Below are positions 6,657 to 15,440 of a stretch of 17,848 nucleotides of DNA, in pieces. The stretch covers positions 1-17,848 of the forward strand of contig JAHHSR010000033.1 of assembly GCA_020025075.1 (NCBI GenBank), read 5' to 3'. Source of the DNA: Pectinatus sp. GTDB lineage: Bacteria; Bacillota; Negativicutes; Selenomonadales; Selenomonadaceae. Under the pieces are notes generated by a model that ran no database searches, was not told the origin of the DNA, and was given only the letters and a program-made list of their open reading frames with translations. Position 1 is the stretch's first letter. Every line of letters begins with the position of its first letter. Both the position numbers and the translations under genes were made by a program.

Positions 6657-8075
6657 ATGCTACAGGACTTAGAAGGAACAGTTATTCAGACAATTTCTGG
6701 AAAGAAATATGTGCTTACGGATATGTTGGCTGAAACAGCACAAGGAGTTATATATAGTGATGCCAGCGATAAACTTCAGATAAAACTATATACAAATGGT
6801 GATTCAATCCAGCAGAAAAAGTACTTGAATAAGCTAAAGTGGCTCATTGCGGAAGATTATCCCAAGCAGTTTATAAAGCCGCTTGAATTAATTGAAACAC
6901 CCTATGTTGGATATGTGATGGAAAAAAAAACCGATTTTATATCTCTCAATAAATTATTGATTCCCCCACAAGGGGCTGATTTTTTCGAGTGGTACAACCA
7001 AAAGACAGGTGGTTTGAGAAGGCGTTTTTTTCTAGCCTACCAAATAGCAATGCAGTTTGCGCGCTTACATGATTTAAATAGAGCTTATAGTGATATTTCT
7101 GGCAATAATATATTCGTAGATGAAAATCCTGCTCTAGCATCTATTTGTATAACTGATATGGATAATATCTATATTCCAGGCAAAAATTTTGACAACATAT
7201 TCGCCACATCAAGATACATGGCCCCTGAAATTATGAACAAGAAGTTTATGCCAGATACTTTTACGGATGATTATTCATTGGCAGTCATTTTATTTGAGCT
7301 GCTTCGTATAGGGCACCCGTATGTAGGCGATTTAGTAGAAAATGGAAATCTTGAGCAGCGGAAACAGGCATATTCGGGCCTTTATCCGTATGAAGATGAT
7401 CCAGATGAAATTGGTAACAAATCTTCTCAAATGCTGCCCATATCCATTGTCACTTCAAAAAATCTTCGAAAATTATTCAGAAAGACATTCATCGATGGTA
7501 AAGAAAATAGGATAAAGCGAGCATCAGCCAGGGAGTTTTCACTTGCCTGTCTAGAGGCGTCAAATCTCGTCATGAAGTGCTCAACCTGCGGAGCCTGGCA
7601 CTTGGCCGAGATGGATGGAGATAACCAATATGTATGCCCTTGGTGCGAGAGCGTTAATGACGAGCCGATGTTAATTCAGTTCAAAGATATGTATTATATG
7701 CCAAGAACTTATAAAAGGGGACCAACTGATGTATTTAAAGAGAAAGATGTAAATGTATTTGTTCTTAGAGAAGAAAAAAATACTGTTACCAATAATTACA
7801 TTTCAAATTTTTATATCAAGAGGGAATCCACAAAGCCCATAAAGCAATACTTTATAATTCAAGATAGGGATAAAAAATTCTATATATTAAATCCCGATAA
7901 AAATGAACTCTACCTACAGAAGGCTAAGAGTGAAAAAAAGGTACCTATACTCGATAAGGCTATAGAGATAAAAAGAGGTGATACGATTTTCTTTCAGAAT
8001 ATGGGGATTTTAGAAAAAGAGGCCATAGCTAAAAATAGCCAGGGACTACTATTTAGGTACGCCGTTATCAGATAG
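6657..8075 (+). CDS. Ser/Thr protein kinase-like protein with zinc ribbon and FHA-like tail
   Basis: Residues about 18-300 form an STK-type kinase fold. There is a poor glycine loop (AETAQGVIY) and a probable ATP-binding K43 in QIKLY. The catalytic loop YSDISGNNI carries D146 and N151, with D instead of the usual HRD order. ITDMDN gives the DFG-equivalent D167, APE is at 189-191, and DDYSLAVILFELL corresponds to subdomain IX. A four-cysteine zinc ribbon follows (C308, C311, C327, C330). The C-terminal about 100 residues are beta-rich and end with RGDTIFF, as in FHA domains, but this assignment is weak. All key catalytic residues are present, so activity is plausible. The start is ATG 6657 behind GAGGGA. 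It is the first gene of the operon, 9 nt before the helicase gene, which suggests a regulatory or sensor kinase for the following proteins. Confidence 0.82.
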   Translation: MLQDLEGTVIQTISGKKYVLTDMLAETAQGVIYSDASDKLQIKLYTNGDSIQQKKYLNKLKWLIAEDYPKQFIKPLELIETPYVGYVMEKKTDFISLNKLLIPPQGADFFEWYNQKTGGLRRRFFLAYQIAMQFARLHDLNRAYSDISGNNIFVDENPALASICITDMDNIYIPGKNFDNIFATSRYMAPEIMNKKFMPDTFTDDYSLAVILFELLRIGHPYVGDLVENGNLEQRKQAYSGLYPYEDDPDEIGNKSSQMLPISIVTSKNLRKLFRKTFIDGKENRIKRASAREFSLACLEASNLVMKCSTCGAWHLAEMDGDNQYVCPWCESVNDEPMLIQFKDMYYMPRTYKRGPTDVFKEKDVNVFVLREEKNTVTNNYISNFYIKRESTKPIKQYFIIQDRDKKFYILNPDKNELYLQKAKSEKKVPILDKAIEIKRGDTIFFQNMGILEKEAIAKNSQGLLFRYAVIR

Positions 8076-8084
8076 GAGTAGCAA

Positions 8085-11000
8085 ATGAAAACGCAAGATA
8101 TTATATGGGGCGGAAATAATAAATGTTTTATACGCCTTAGCAGGGACATAGGATTGGATGCTGGAACTATGATTGAACTCACATACGATTATGTGAGGGG
8201 CACCTATGTCGTCAAATACGAGCAAGCATGTGCAGATGTAATCGCTTCACATCAGGCAAAGACTTTATTAGACAATATTTTTCTTATCGGCACCATACCC
8301 ACAACAATGGTTTGGGTAGTCGATAGGGAAAATAACAAACTAGACTATGTCATTGAGATAAAAATATTTCAAGATGAAATCAGTCTTGGAAAGCTCAGTT
8401 CACTCGAGATAAAAATTGGCGACGAAATCATAAATAGAATGCGAGATAAGGATAAGAAAAACCCAATTGCTTATCTCAATGAAACTTTTAAATATGGGAA
8501 TAGGATATTTATAAAAGGATATGGTCGAAAAGGCGCCAGCTTTACAATTTTATCTGCCGATAGAGAACTACATATCAGGCAAGAAAACAAGGGCTATGTG
8601 GCAACAAATCTAGTCAGATACGATGCAGATAAAGCTGACAAAGATGCAGTTTATATTCTTAAGGGTAAGATTTGCTTTGTTGATTCATCACATAGTGCTT
8701 TTATTTCAAGTGAAGTAGCACAAAAGATGGCTGTAATTACTTCTGGTGGTGCTTATTTTGATATTTGGGATGCATACAATGAGCTCGATAGGTTGTTTGC
8801 CTTTAAGCAAGCGACGGAAAATGGCATAATTCCATATTCCAGTGTCAAATGCGAATTAACAGATGTTTTTGAATATTGTTTTAATATTTCTCATATGGAT
8901 ATTGATATATTTTCAGAGGGAACTCAAATTGATTGTACAGATGATTCCGATATAATCGATATTGACAGTTTTACCAACTCGCAGCAGATTAATGAACTTC
9001 CCTCAATATCAGTAGGTGTATTTGATCGCATTGAAAACGGAAAATTATACATCGTAGATAGAGAAAGTGACAGTAAAAAAAACATTCCACCCCAAGGGTA
9101 TCTTTTTGTCTCTGTCATCGGCGATGCCATAAGGCTTTCCAGACGCGAAAAAGCCAAGGAATATATTATCACCAAACAGTGTCCAATTAATAATTTGGCT
9201 GCAATTATCGATAAAGGGATTTCAACTGATTTACAGACAATATTTGAAGAACCAATAACGAGTATGCTCAAAAAAAAGTTTCCCGACAAGGAGTTTAATC
9301 GTGATCAGAGAAATGCCATAAAAGTAGCGCTCAATACTCCTGATATTGCCTTGATTTTAGGGCCGCCTGGCACAGGGAAAACAACCGTCATTAAGGCTAT
9401 TATTGCCCGATTTGAGGAATATTATCAAAAGCATAACGATAAGCAAATTCCCAAAATTCTCGTCACGAGCTTCCAACATGAGGCCGTAGAAAACGTCATC
9501 GTAGATTTGAGTGGAAATGGCTTGCCTTCAGATAGGCGCGGCGGAAAACGAAATGGCACTGATAAGAGGAGTTTAAGCATAAGGTCTTGGAGGGATAAGA
9601 CCAATGCATTTATTCAAGAGGAGGTTAATGCGCTCGTCTCTGCAAAGGATGATATGAAAAAATCACTAAGAGATGAGATATTTGCCTGGAAGGAAAGGGG
9701 CATGGAAATAAGCGAAGGCATCGACCTGGTCAAACTGGCCTCAGATGGATGCAGATTGCAACTATCTAGAGAGCTCAATGATTTTATTAATGATGTTTTA
9801 AGTCGCCAATCAGGTAAAAATAGTTCAAATACGACGGCAGTACAGTCACTTATCGATGATGAACGAGAAGAAATAATCAGAATTCTTGATGCTCAGCGTG
9901 TAACGGTGCAATCATATGCGGAAAACGGAAAGCGACAGATTTTTACCTTAAAGCAAGCTATTTTGCAAAATCTTATAGACAATGGTAATAATACGGACTT
10001 CATCGATGCAGTTCTTGCCACCAAGGGCAAAGATAAAGCTGCCATGAAGGCTTATGCTCAGAATGTGGCTGATTTAAAGAAAAAATATTGCATGAATGAA
10101 AAAGTTAATACGGAAATATCGCTATCTGATGCTATAGAGCAATGTTTAAAGGAACTAGATGCTGAACTTGAGCAGATGAGGATTAATAGGCTGGAAAATA
10201 GGGATGAGGCTATAGCATATGTACTAAAAAAATACCTTGACACAATTCAAGATGAAAAAGAAATAGAAAAAATTATCAGTAAATATTCAAATGTTGTTGC
10301 CGCAACATGTCAACAGTCCATGGAAATGGGAAGAAATGCCGATAATACCATCTATGACCTGGTAGTAGTGGACGAAGCGGCAAGAGCTAACCCGCTTGAT
10401 TTATTAATCCCTTTATCCATGGGAAAGAAAATAATTCTAGTCGGCGACCATAAGCAGCTGCCGCATATGCTGGATCCCGATGTTGTAAAGCAATTCGAAA
10501 AAGACACGCGGATGGAAGAGCTGGGCGTACTACAAGAAAGCTTATTTGAAAGGCTATATAAGATGTTCGACAATCCTGATAGCAAAGTCAAGCGAACTGC
10601 CAGATTGGCATTACAGTATCGCATGCACCCAGATATTGAAAAATTTGCCAGCGATAATTTTTACTCTGAATACCGCCTGGACTCTAGTGAGGTCAAGCTT
10701 GAAACGAAGCAGGCTAATCTAAAGGATATGTACAACAATCAGCCCATTGCCTGGATTAATCTCGACAAGAATCATTACGGCTTGGAGGATGGAGGGCGTA
10801 GCAAATGTCGCAAAAAAGAGGCTATAAGAATCCTGGAAGAAGTCAGAAAAGTATTTAAGCAAAATGCCAAAAAGACAATTGGCATTATCGCCTTTTATAA
10901 GAAGCAAAGTGAATTGATTAAAAAATTGGCCGAACAAGAACTTACTGATGAACAGATGCAATATGTGAGTATCGGCACTGTTGATGCTTTTCAAGGCAAA

Positions 11001-11225
11001 GAATTTGATATCGTATATCTTTCATGCGTAAGAGCTAACACAATAGACATAAAAAACAGACGGCATCGAATAGGGCATATTGATGATTTAAGTCGCCTTT
11101 GCGTTTCATTTACGAGGGCTAAGCAGTTGATGGTTGCCGTAGGCGATAGCGAGACAGTATCTTACGTACCGGCACTTGCTGACTTTATGAGAAGATGCCA
11201 GAAGGGAGGATCTTATATTGAGTAA
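8085..11225 (+). CDS. SF1 helicase of the Upf1/Dna2 type (AAA_11/AAA_12, COG1112-like)
   Basis: All SF1 motifs are present in order. They are Walker A GPPGTGKTT (426-434, K432), motif II VVVDEAARA (D763, E764), motif III GDHKQLP (787-793), motif IV QYRMHP (844-849), motif V DAFQGKEFD (967-975) and motif VI SFTRAKQ (R1011). It should be an ATP-dependent translocase on RNA or DNA. About 400 N-terminal residues precede the motor and are beta-rich with no domain I can name. Between motif Ia and II lies an unusually long insertion (about 500-740) rich in charged helices, probably coiled coil or a 1B-type stalk. The start is ATG 8085 with AGGAG (8074-8078). The 3' end overlaps the next gene by 8 nt, indicating translational coupling. 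I see no nuclease motif. Confidence 0.9.
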   Translation: MKTQDIIWGGNNKCFIRLSRDIGLDAGTMIELTYDYVRGTYVVKYEQACADVIASHQAKTLLDNIFLIGTIPTTMVWVVDRENNKLDYVIEIKIFQDEISLGKLSSLEIKIGDEIINRMRDKDKKNPIAYLNETFKYGNRIFIKGYGRKGASFTILSADRELHIRQENKGYVATNLVRYDADKADKDAVYILKGKICFVDSSHSAFISSEVAQKMAVITSGGAYFDIWDAYNELDRLFAFKQATENGIIPYSSVKCELTDVFEYCFNISHMDIDIFSEGTQIDCTDDSDIIDIDSFTNSQQINELPSISVGVFDRIENGKLYIVDRESDSKKNIPPQGYLFVSVIGDAIRLSRREKAKEYIITKQCPINNLAAIIDKGISTDLQTIFEEPITSMLKKKFPDKEFNRDQRNAIKVALNTPDIALILGPPGTGKTTVIKAIIARFEEYYQKHNDKQIPKILVTSFQHEAVENVIVDLSGNGLPSDRRGGKRNGTDKRSLSIRSWRDKTNAFIQEEVNALVSAKDDMKKSLRDEIFAWKERGMEISEGIDLVKLASDGCRLQLSRELNDFINDVLSRQSGKNSSNTTAVQSLIDDEREEIIRILDAQRVTVQSYAENGKRQIFTLKQAILQNLIDNGNNTDFIDAVLATKGKDKAAMKAYAQNVADLKKKYCMNEKVNTEISLSDAIEQCLKELDAELEQMRINRLENRDEAIAYVLKKYLDTIQDEKEIEKIISKYSNVVAATCQQSMEMGRNADNTIYDLVVVDEAARANPLDLLIPLSMGKKIILVGDHKQLPHMLDPDVVKQFEKDTRMEELGVLQESLFERLYKMFDNPDSKVKRTARLALQYRMHPDIEKFASDNFYSEYRLDSSEVKLETKQANLKDMYNNQPIAWINLDKNHYGLEDGGRSKCRKKEAIRILEEVRKVFKQNAKKTIGIIAFYKKQSELIKKLAEQELTDEQMQYVSIGTVDAFQGKEFDIVYLSCVRANTIDIKNRRHRIGHIDDLSRLCVSFTRAKQLMVAVGDSETVSYVPALADFMRRCQKGGSYIE

Positions 11226-12804
11226 GTTTAGTAATAAAAAAATATATTCCTTCCAACGATTTCAAAAGCTTGATGCAGATGTGTACAAAACTTATGACAT
11301 CGCCTGGCCTGTAGAAGTCATAGAATGTCTGGCCAATAAGGTGGCAGATGGGCTTTTGAATGCTTTGGAAGAGGCTGTGCTAGAACTGCTTGCTATTCCG
11401 GAAATCACTCCCAAAAAGATAGCAGTTCTTTTAAATATCAGTAATGAAATTGCAGATAGGATTGTAAAGGATCTTGAGATATACTATGACTCTGAAAAAA
11501 AACAGCTTACAGAGTGTGGAAAAGCTTATTTACAGAAAAAAGAGACCGGTGATTTTGTTGAAGAGCAGGTCTTTGGCAATATGTTCATCAGCAGGATAAA
11601 CGGCGAAGTATTCCCCTTCTTCAAGAAAGGGACGTTGCCTTGGGGGAGGCAATATAAAAATATTCTCTGCATTTCCTTTGATGGAAAAACGCCGAGCACT
11701 TTAAGCGACGATAGAGTAGCTATTCTGGATAAAGTCAGCCGGGCATTTCATAAATATGGCCGCATAACAAAAAGTTCCAAAGAACAAATGCGGGAGTTTA
11801 AAGAGCGGCAGATTGTGGAATTTGTTGCAGAGGAATTTGGGGAGAAGCGCAGCGGAGAAATTCAAAATATGGCTGAGGCAGAAGAGATTAAAAATCTTTC
11901 TAAGGCTCGCATAAAAATCCTCAATACTAAGCCAAGGGAAATCTATATAAGGTGCAGACTTTCCGTAGCAAAAGCCGCCCCTGAAAAGTATATTATCGAA
12001 TCGCCATTCCCGGAAAATATAACGCCGTGGTATTCGCAAAGCTTTCATAGGCTGATAGAAAACGAAGGAAGTATTTATTTGGAAGACGAAGAAGAAGTCA
12101 GCTTAAAAACCTTTTGTGAGGAAATGGTGACTAGGCAGTTTTATATAGATTTTCCAGAAATGCAGCGCAATAATTTCGAGCAATATGTAAAGATTCAATT
12201 TCCTAAAATGCTCTCATGCAGCATTGCAGGAATATGTCTGAATAAATACGAAGAAGTATTTAATTATAGGCTGCTTTACGATAAAAATGAAGTAAAAAGG
12301 CATGTTGTCATAACGGAGGCGACTAAAGCGATAGAGCTAATTTTGAACAATTATATCGCCCGGGCAGACCGTGCTTTCATAATAAAAAAGTACAAAAAAA
12401 ACGTGCAATCTAAAAGGGAAATAGAGGATTTATTTGGCAAATTTGGTATTAAAGATTGCTCGGCCCAATGGTCTGAAATCAAAAAGATGAGAAGCGGGCG
12501 GTTGTATTTTAATTATTCCTGCCTCTCGCATTTTCAAAAAGAGAGAAATGGTCATTCAGTAGTTGAAAAATATCATTTTCTCGTTGCAGAAGCTAATTAT
12601 AATGAAAAATCAAAGTTTAGACGTCTTTTGCTTGCAAGAGGAATTGACATCATTAAATATCTCGATTTTATAAATAATAAGAGAAATAAATTTGGCGCAC
12701 ACAATGATGGAACAAGGCCAGCAGAAATTCCAGATGAAGATTTTAAACTCTTTAATGAATATTACATAAAAGCAACTAATCTTTTAATTGAGTATATAGA
12801 CTAG
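11218..12804 (+). CDS. wHTH protein with C-terminal HEPN-like motif (candidate RNase effector)
   Basis: I do not recognise a named family for the full 528 residues. Residues about 40-110 look like a winged helix-turn-helix (LLAIPEITPKKIAVLLNISN, then a recognition helix and a KKQLTECGKAYL wing). The middle is mixed and contains no HxK phospholipase D motif. The C-terminal about 150 residues are helical and carry KRNKFGAHND, with R489 and H495. R-N-x4-H spacing fits the R-x4-6-H signature of HEPN ribonucleases and resembles the RNK-G--HG core of Abi_C-type domains. The start is TTG at 11218 with GGGAGGA about 8 nt upstream; it overlaps the helicase stop. A helicase plus a HEPN protein would make a plausible RNA-targeting effector pair, but this rests on one motif. 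Confidence 0.6.
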   Translation: MSKFSNKKIYSFQRFQKLDADVYKTYDIAWPVEVIECLANKVADGLLNALEEAVLELLAIPEITPKKIAVLLNISNEIADRIVKDLEIYYDSEKKQLTECGKAYLQKKETGDFVEEQVFGNMFISRINGEVFPFFKKGTLPWGRQYKNILCISFDGKTPSTLSDDRVAILDKVSRAFHKYGRITKSSKEQMREFKERQIVEFVAEEFGEKRSGEIQNMAEAEEIKNLSKARIKILNTKPREIYIRCRLSVAKAAPEKYIIESPFPENITPWYSQSFHRLIENEGSIYLEDEEEVSLKTFCEEMVTRQFYIDFPEMQRNNFEQYVKIQFPKMLSCSIAGICLNKYEEVFNYRLLYDKNEVKRHVVITEATKAIELILNNYIARADRAFIIKKYKKNVQSKREIEDLFGKFGIKDCSAQWSEIKKMRSGRLYFNYSCLSHFQKERNGHSVVEKYHFLVAEANYNEKSKFRRLLLARGIDIIKYLDFINNKRNKFGAHNDGTRPAEIPDEDFKLFNEYYIKATNLLIEYID

Positions 12805-12816
12805 GAGGAACAATAA

Positions 12817-15438
12817 GTGGCAAAAGGCGGCAAAAAGGGCAAGAATAAGATAAAATCTCAAGCGGCGATTAACAATGCCTCAGCATCATCTGGGACTAAG
12901 TCAATTAAACTCACCGAAAAGGAACAGCATCTCCTCGAATTGGCAAAGCAAATTCAAAAAGATAGCGAGTTGGACTTGGCGGAGTTTAAAAAGCTCCTTG
13001 AAGAGGATTATGCCAATGAGTATGAAGAGAAAAAGGCAGCTATTGATGAGGCCTTGAATGCAGAGATGAAAGAACTTAGGGCTGAATATGAAGAACAGAT
13101 GAAAGAGGACAATAAGGAACTCATCAGGGAAAACACAGAACTGATAAGTAAAAATGCAGCTCTTAAAGAATTGAATACCAAAATTGAAAAAATGGTAAGT
13201 GCGCTCAAAAAACAAGTTGAAAAAACAAATAAAGAACAGCAAAAAATCATTGATAATGCCAATATAAAGGCAGAAAAAATAATCGATAAGGCAGAAAAAG
13301 TGAATGAAAAAGCAAATGCTGAACTCGAGAAAACCATAAGTGAGCTGGAAAAACAGGCTGAAAAAACAAATAAAGAACAGCAAAAAATCATCGATGATGC
13401 CAATATAAAGGCAAAAAAAATAATCGATAAGGCAAAAAAAGATGCAGAAAAGGCAAATAAAAAAATTCTTGCAGACATTAAATCTCGTACAGAGCATTTA
13501 GACGAGCGCGAAGAGGCAATGGAGGATAAGGAATTTGAACTAGAGAGCAAGGAAAGTTTGCTTTCCAGCAAGGAACGGCGTCTGAAAAAACAGGCAGAAA
13601 TTTATGACACAGCCAATCTGGATGTTGTAGAGTCCTTAAAGAGCCAGCTGACCATGAGAGAAGAACTGCTGGAGTCAGTACAAAAAGAATATGCAGAAGC
13701 GCAAAGGGAACTCAACAAGATTCGTCTCAGTATGATTCATACGGAGGGAATTTCCCCAGAAGAATTGCAAAAGACGAATGAGCAGCTTTACAAGCGCATC
13801 GAGGAGCTTGAAAATAAGTGCAATCGATATACGGAAGAAGAACTCAATGAGATGAAGGCAGCATTTGATTCAAAGGATAATTGGCTCATGCAGATTCGCA
13901 ACCTGACCAATGAAGTTTCATCTAACAGACTTGAACTGACGAGGGTTAATAACAGCATTCAGGAATATGAACAGCTCAAGGCTCAAATGGATTTATTGAG
14001 AACATTAAATGAGCATTTAAGAGGCGAATTGGATAATACGAAAAAGATGCTGGAAAGCAGCGTAGGTGAAATTTGCCCCGCGTTGACAAGCATTGATATA
14101 GATGAATCAGTTGAAAGCGGTGACAGCTATGTGCGCTACGAAGAGCGCCTGGCCAATAAGAATGACGGTCGAATAAAGAATCTGTACCAGCTGGTAGAGC
14201 ATGTGAGAAATTATGCGGCTTCACGGGAAAAACCTTTATTTTATAGTAGACAGGATTTAAAAGCTTTTATTGCTGGGCTTGCAGCATCACCATTTACAAT
14301 TTTGCAAGGTATGTCCGGAACGGGCAAGACCAGCCTTCCAAAAATTTTCTGCGAGGCCATTTTGGGCGAAATCAATGTTGTCCCCGTTGAATCTTCCTGG
14401 CGAGATAGAAATGAGCTTCTGGGCTATTACAATGACTTTAGCAAAAAGTTTACAGCCAAGGAATTCACCTGTAATCTTTATCGAGCTGGATGTACGAGAT
14501 ATGACAATACGATTTATTTCATTGTACTCGATGAGATGAATCTTTCACGCATTGAATATTATTTTGCAGACTTTCTTTCTGTTCTGGAGAATAAAAAGGA
14601 TAAATGGCTTATTAAGCTCGTTGATACGGACATGAGGCAGCTTCCCACTGAAATTACGAATGAAGTCGTAGAGGCTTTGGCAAGGGATAGGAGCAATGAA
14701 GGGCTTGAACTCAGGGCTATCGTTCAAAAATTATATCCGGACAATAGACTCTCGGAAGATGATGAGAATGCGATATCTGCAAGCGATAAGCTCAAGTTGA
14801 TCACCTATTTGTCCAATAAACAGTATAAAAATGCCGCTGGGACGAGGAGTATCGTTGGGGGGCCGCAAAACCTCATAAATGGCAATACCATAAGAATTCC
14901 CCAAAATGTCTGGTTTATCGGAACGGCAAACCGAGATGAATCGACCTTTGAAATAACGGATAAGGTCTACGACAGAGCACAAGTCCTCAATTTCAATAAC
15001 AGAGCTAAGGGGAGCCGCTTAAAAAATGATATGCCTGCGGTGTACATAACCTATAGAGAACTTCAGAATATGTTTGAGGCAGCAAAAAGGAGTAAGAACT
15101 ACTCTTTTGATTCGGAAAATTGCACGGCACTGCAGGAAATAGAAAGTGTCCTCAAGAGTTATTTCCGCATTTCATACGGTAACCGCATCCAAGACCAAAT
15201 GAATACTTTTGTTCCCGTATATGTAGCGGCAGGAAGTTATGCGGGGGTAAAGGCCGAAGAGCTGACAAGATTAGAAAATGAAGCAATTGACTATCAGCTG
15301 ACCAATAAAGTGCTCAGAAAACTCGAATATGAAGACATAAATGATGAAGCAGCTGATAAGCTGAAAAAACTCTTTGAAAAATATGGTTTGGAGCAGGCAA
15401 GAGATTTCATCAACTGGAAGACAAGAGGAGCAAAGTAA
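12817..15438 (+). CDS. McrB-like AAA+ ATPase with long N-terminal coiled coil
   Basis: After a Lys-rich start, residues about 30-410 are almost unbroken heptad-type coiled coil (K/E-rich, with many IIDKAEK and LEEK stretches). The AAA+ domain covers about 460-780. Walker A GMSGTGKT is at 498-505 and Walker B VLDEMN has D572 and E573. The sensor-1 region WFIGTANRDES (N705) has the GT-N-D-S pattern of McrB-type GTPase/ATPase motors, although the signature is A-N-R-D rather than the usual M-N-T-A-D. An insertion between Walker B and sensor 1 is large. The start is GTG 12817 with AGGAGG (12803-12808). The stop is 2 nt before the next gene. It is likely a hexameric motor whose coiled coil senses or recruits, with the next protein as partner. 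Confidence 0.82.
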   Translation: MAKGGKKGKNKIKSQAAINNASASSGTKSIKLTEKEQHLLELAKQIQKDSELDLAEFKKLLEEDYANEYEEKKAAIDEALNAEMKELRAEYEEQMKEDNKELIRENTELISKNAALKELNTKIEKMVSALKKQVEKTNKEQQKIIDNANIKAEKIIDKAEKVNEKANAELEKTISELEKQAEKTNKEQQKIIDDANIKAKKIIDKAKKDAEKANKKILADIKSRTEHLDEREEAMEDKEFELESKESLLSSKERRLKKQAEIYDTANLDVVESLKSQLTMREELLESVQKEYAEAQRELNKIRLSMIHTEGISPEELQKTNEQLYKRIEELENKCNRYTEEELNEMKAAFDSKDNWLMQIRNLTNEVSSNRLELTRVNNSIQEYEQLKAQMDLLRTLNEHLRGELDNTKKMLESSVGEICPALTSIDIDESVESGDSYVRYEERLANKNDGRIKNLYQLVEHVRNYAASREKPLFYSRQDLKAFIAGLAASPFTILQGMSGTGKTSLPKIFCEAILGEINVVPVESSWRDRNELLGYYNDFSKKFTAKEFTCNLYRAGCTRYDNTIYFIVLDEMNLSRIEYYFADFLSVLENKKDKWLIKLVDTDMRQLPTEITNEVVEALARDRSNEGLELRAIVQKLYPDNRLSEDDENAISASDKLKLITYLSNKQYKNAAGTRSIVGGPQNLINGNTIRIPQNVWFIGTANRDESTFEITDKVYDRAQVLNFNNRAKGSRLKNDMPAVYITYRELQNMFEAAKRSKNYSFDSENCTALQEIESVLKSYFRISYGNRIQDQMNTFVPVYVAAGSYAGVKAEELTRLENEAIDYQLTNKVLRKLEYEDINDEAADKLKKLFEKYGLEQARDFINWKTRGAK
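13207..13457 (+). repeat. Tandem 47-codon repeat inside the coiled coil
   Basis: About 110 nt at 13207-13316 recur at 13348-13457, offset 141 bp (47 codons). The core encodes EKTNKEQQKIIDNANIKA in the first copy and the same with N to D in the second. Near identity at the nucleotide level shows a recent in-frame duplication, which would lengthen the coiled coil. Confidence 0.85.
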
Positions 15439-15440
15439 GC

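Noticed and set aside
6657..8075. BREX/Pgl kinase (PglW)
   Set aside because: PglW is much larger and occurs with PglX, PglZ and BrxC-type genes. None is present, and the neighbours are an SF1 helicase and an McrB-like motor.
11218..12804. Phospholipase D-type nuclease (as in Mokosh partners)
   Set aside because: No HxKxxxxD motif occurs anywhere in the 528 residues.
13207..13457. CRISPR-like repeat
   Set aside because: There are only two copies, in frame, both coding, with no spacers. It is an internal protein duplication.
12901..13571. Two long hydrophobic or Ser-rich minus-strand frames (198 and 187 aa)
   Set aside because: They are antisense shadows of the Lys/Glu-rich coiled coil: AAA/GAA codons read backward as Phe/Ser/Leu, giving false membrane-like proteins.
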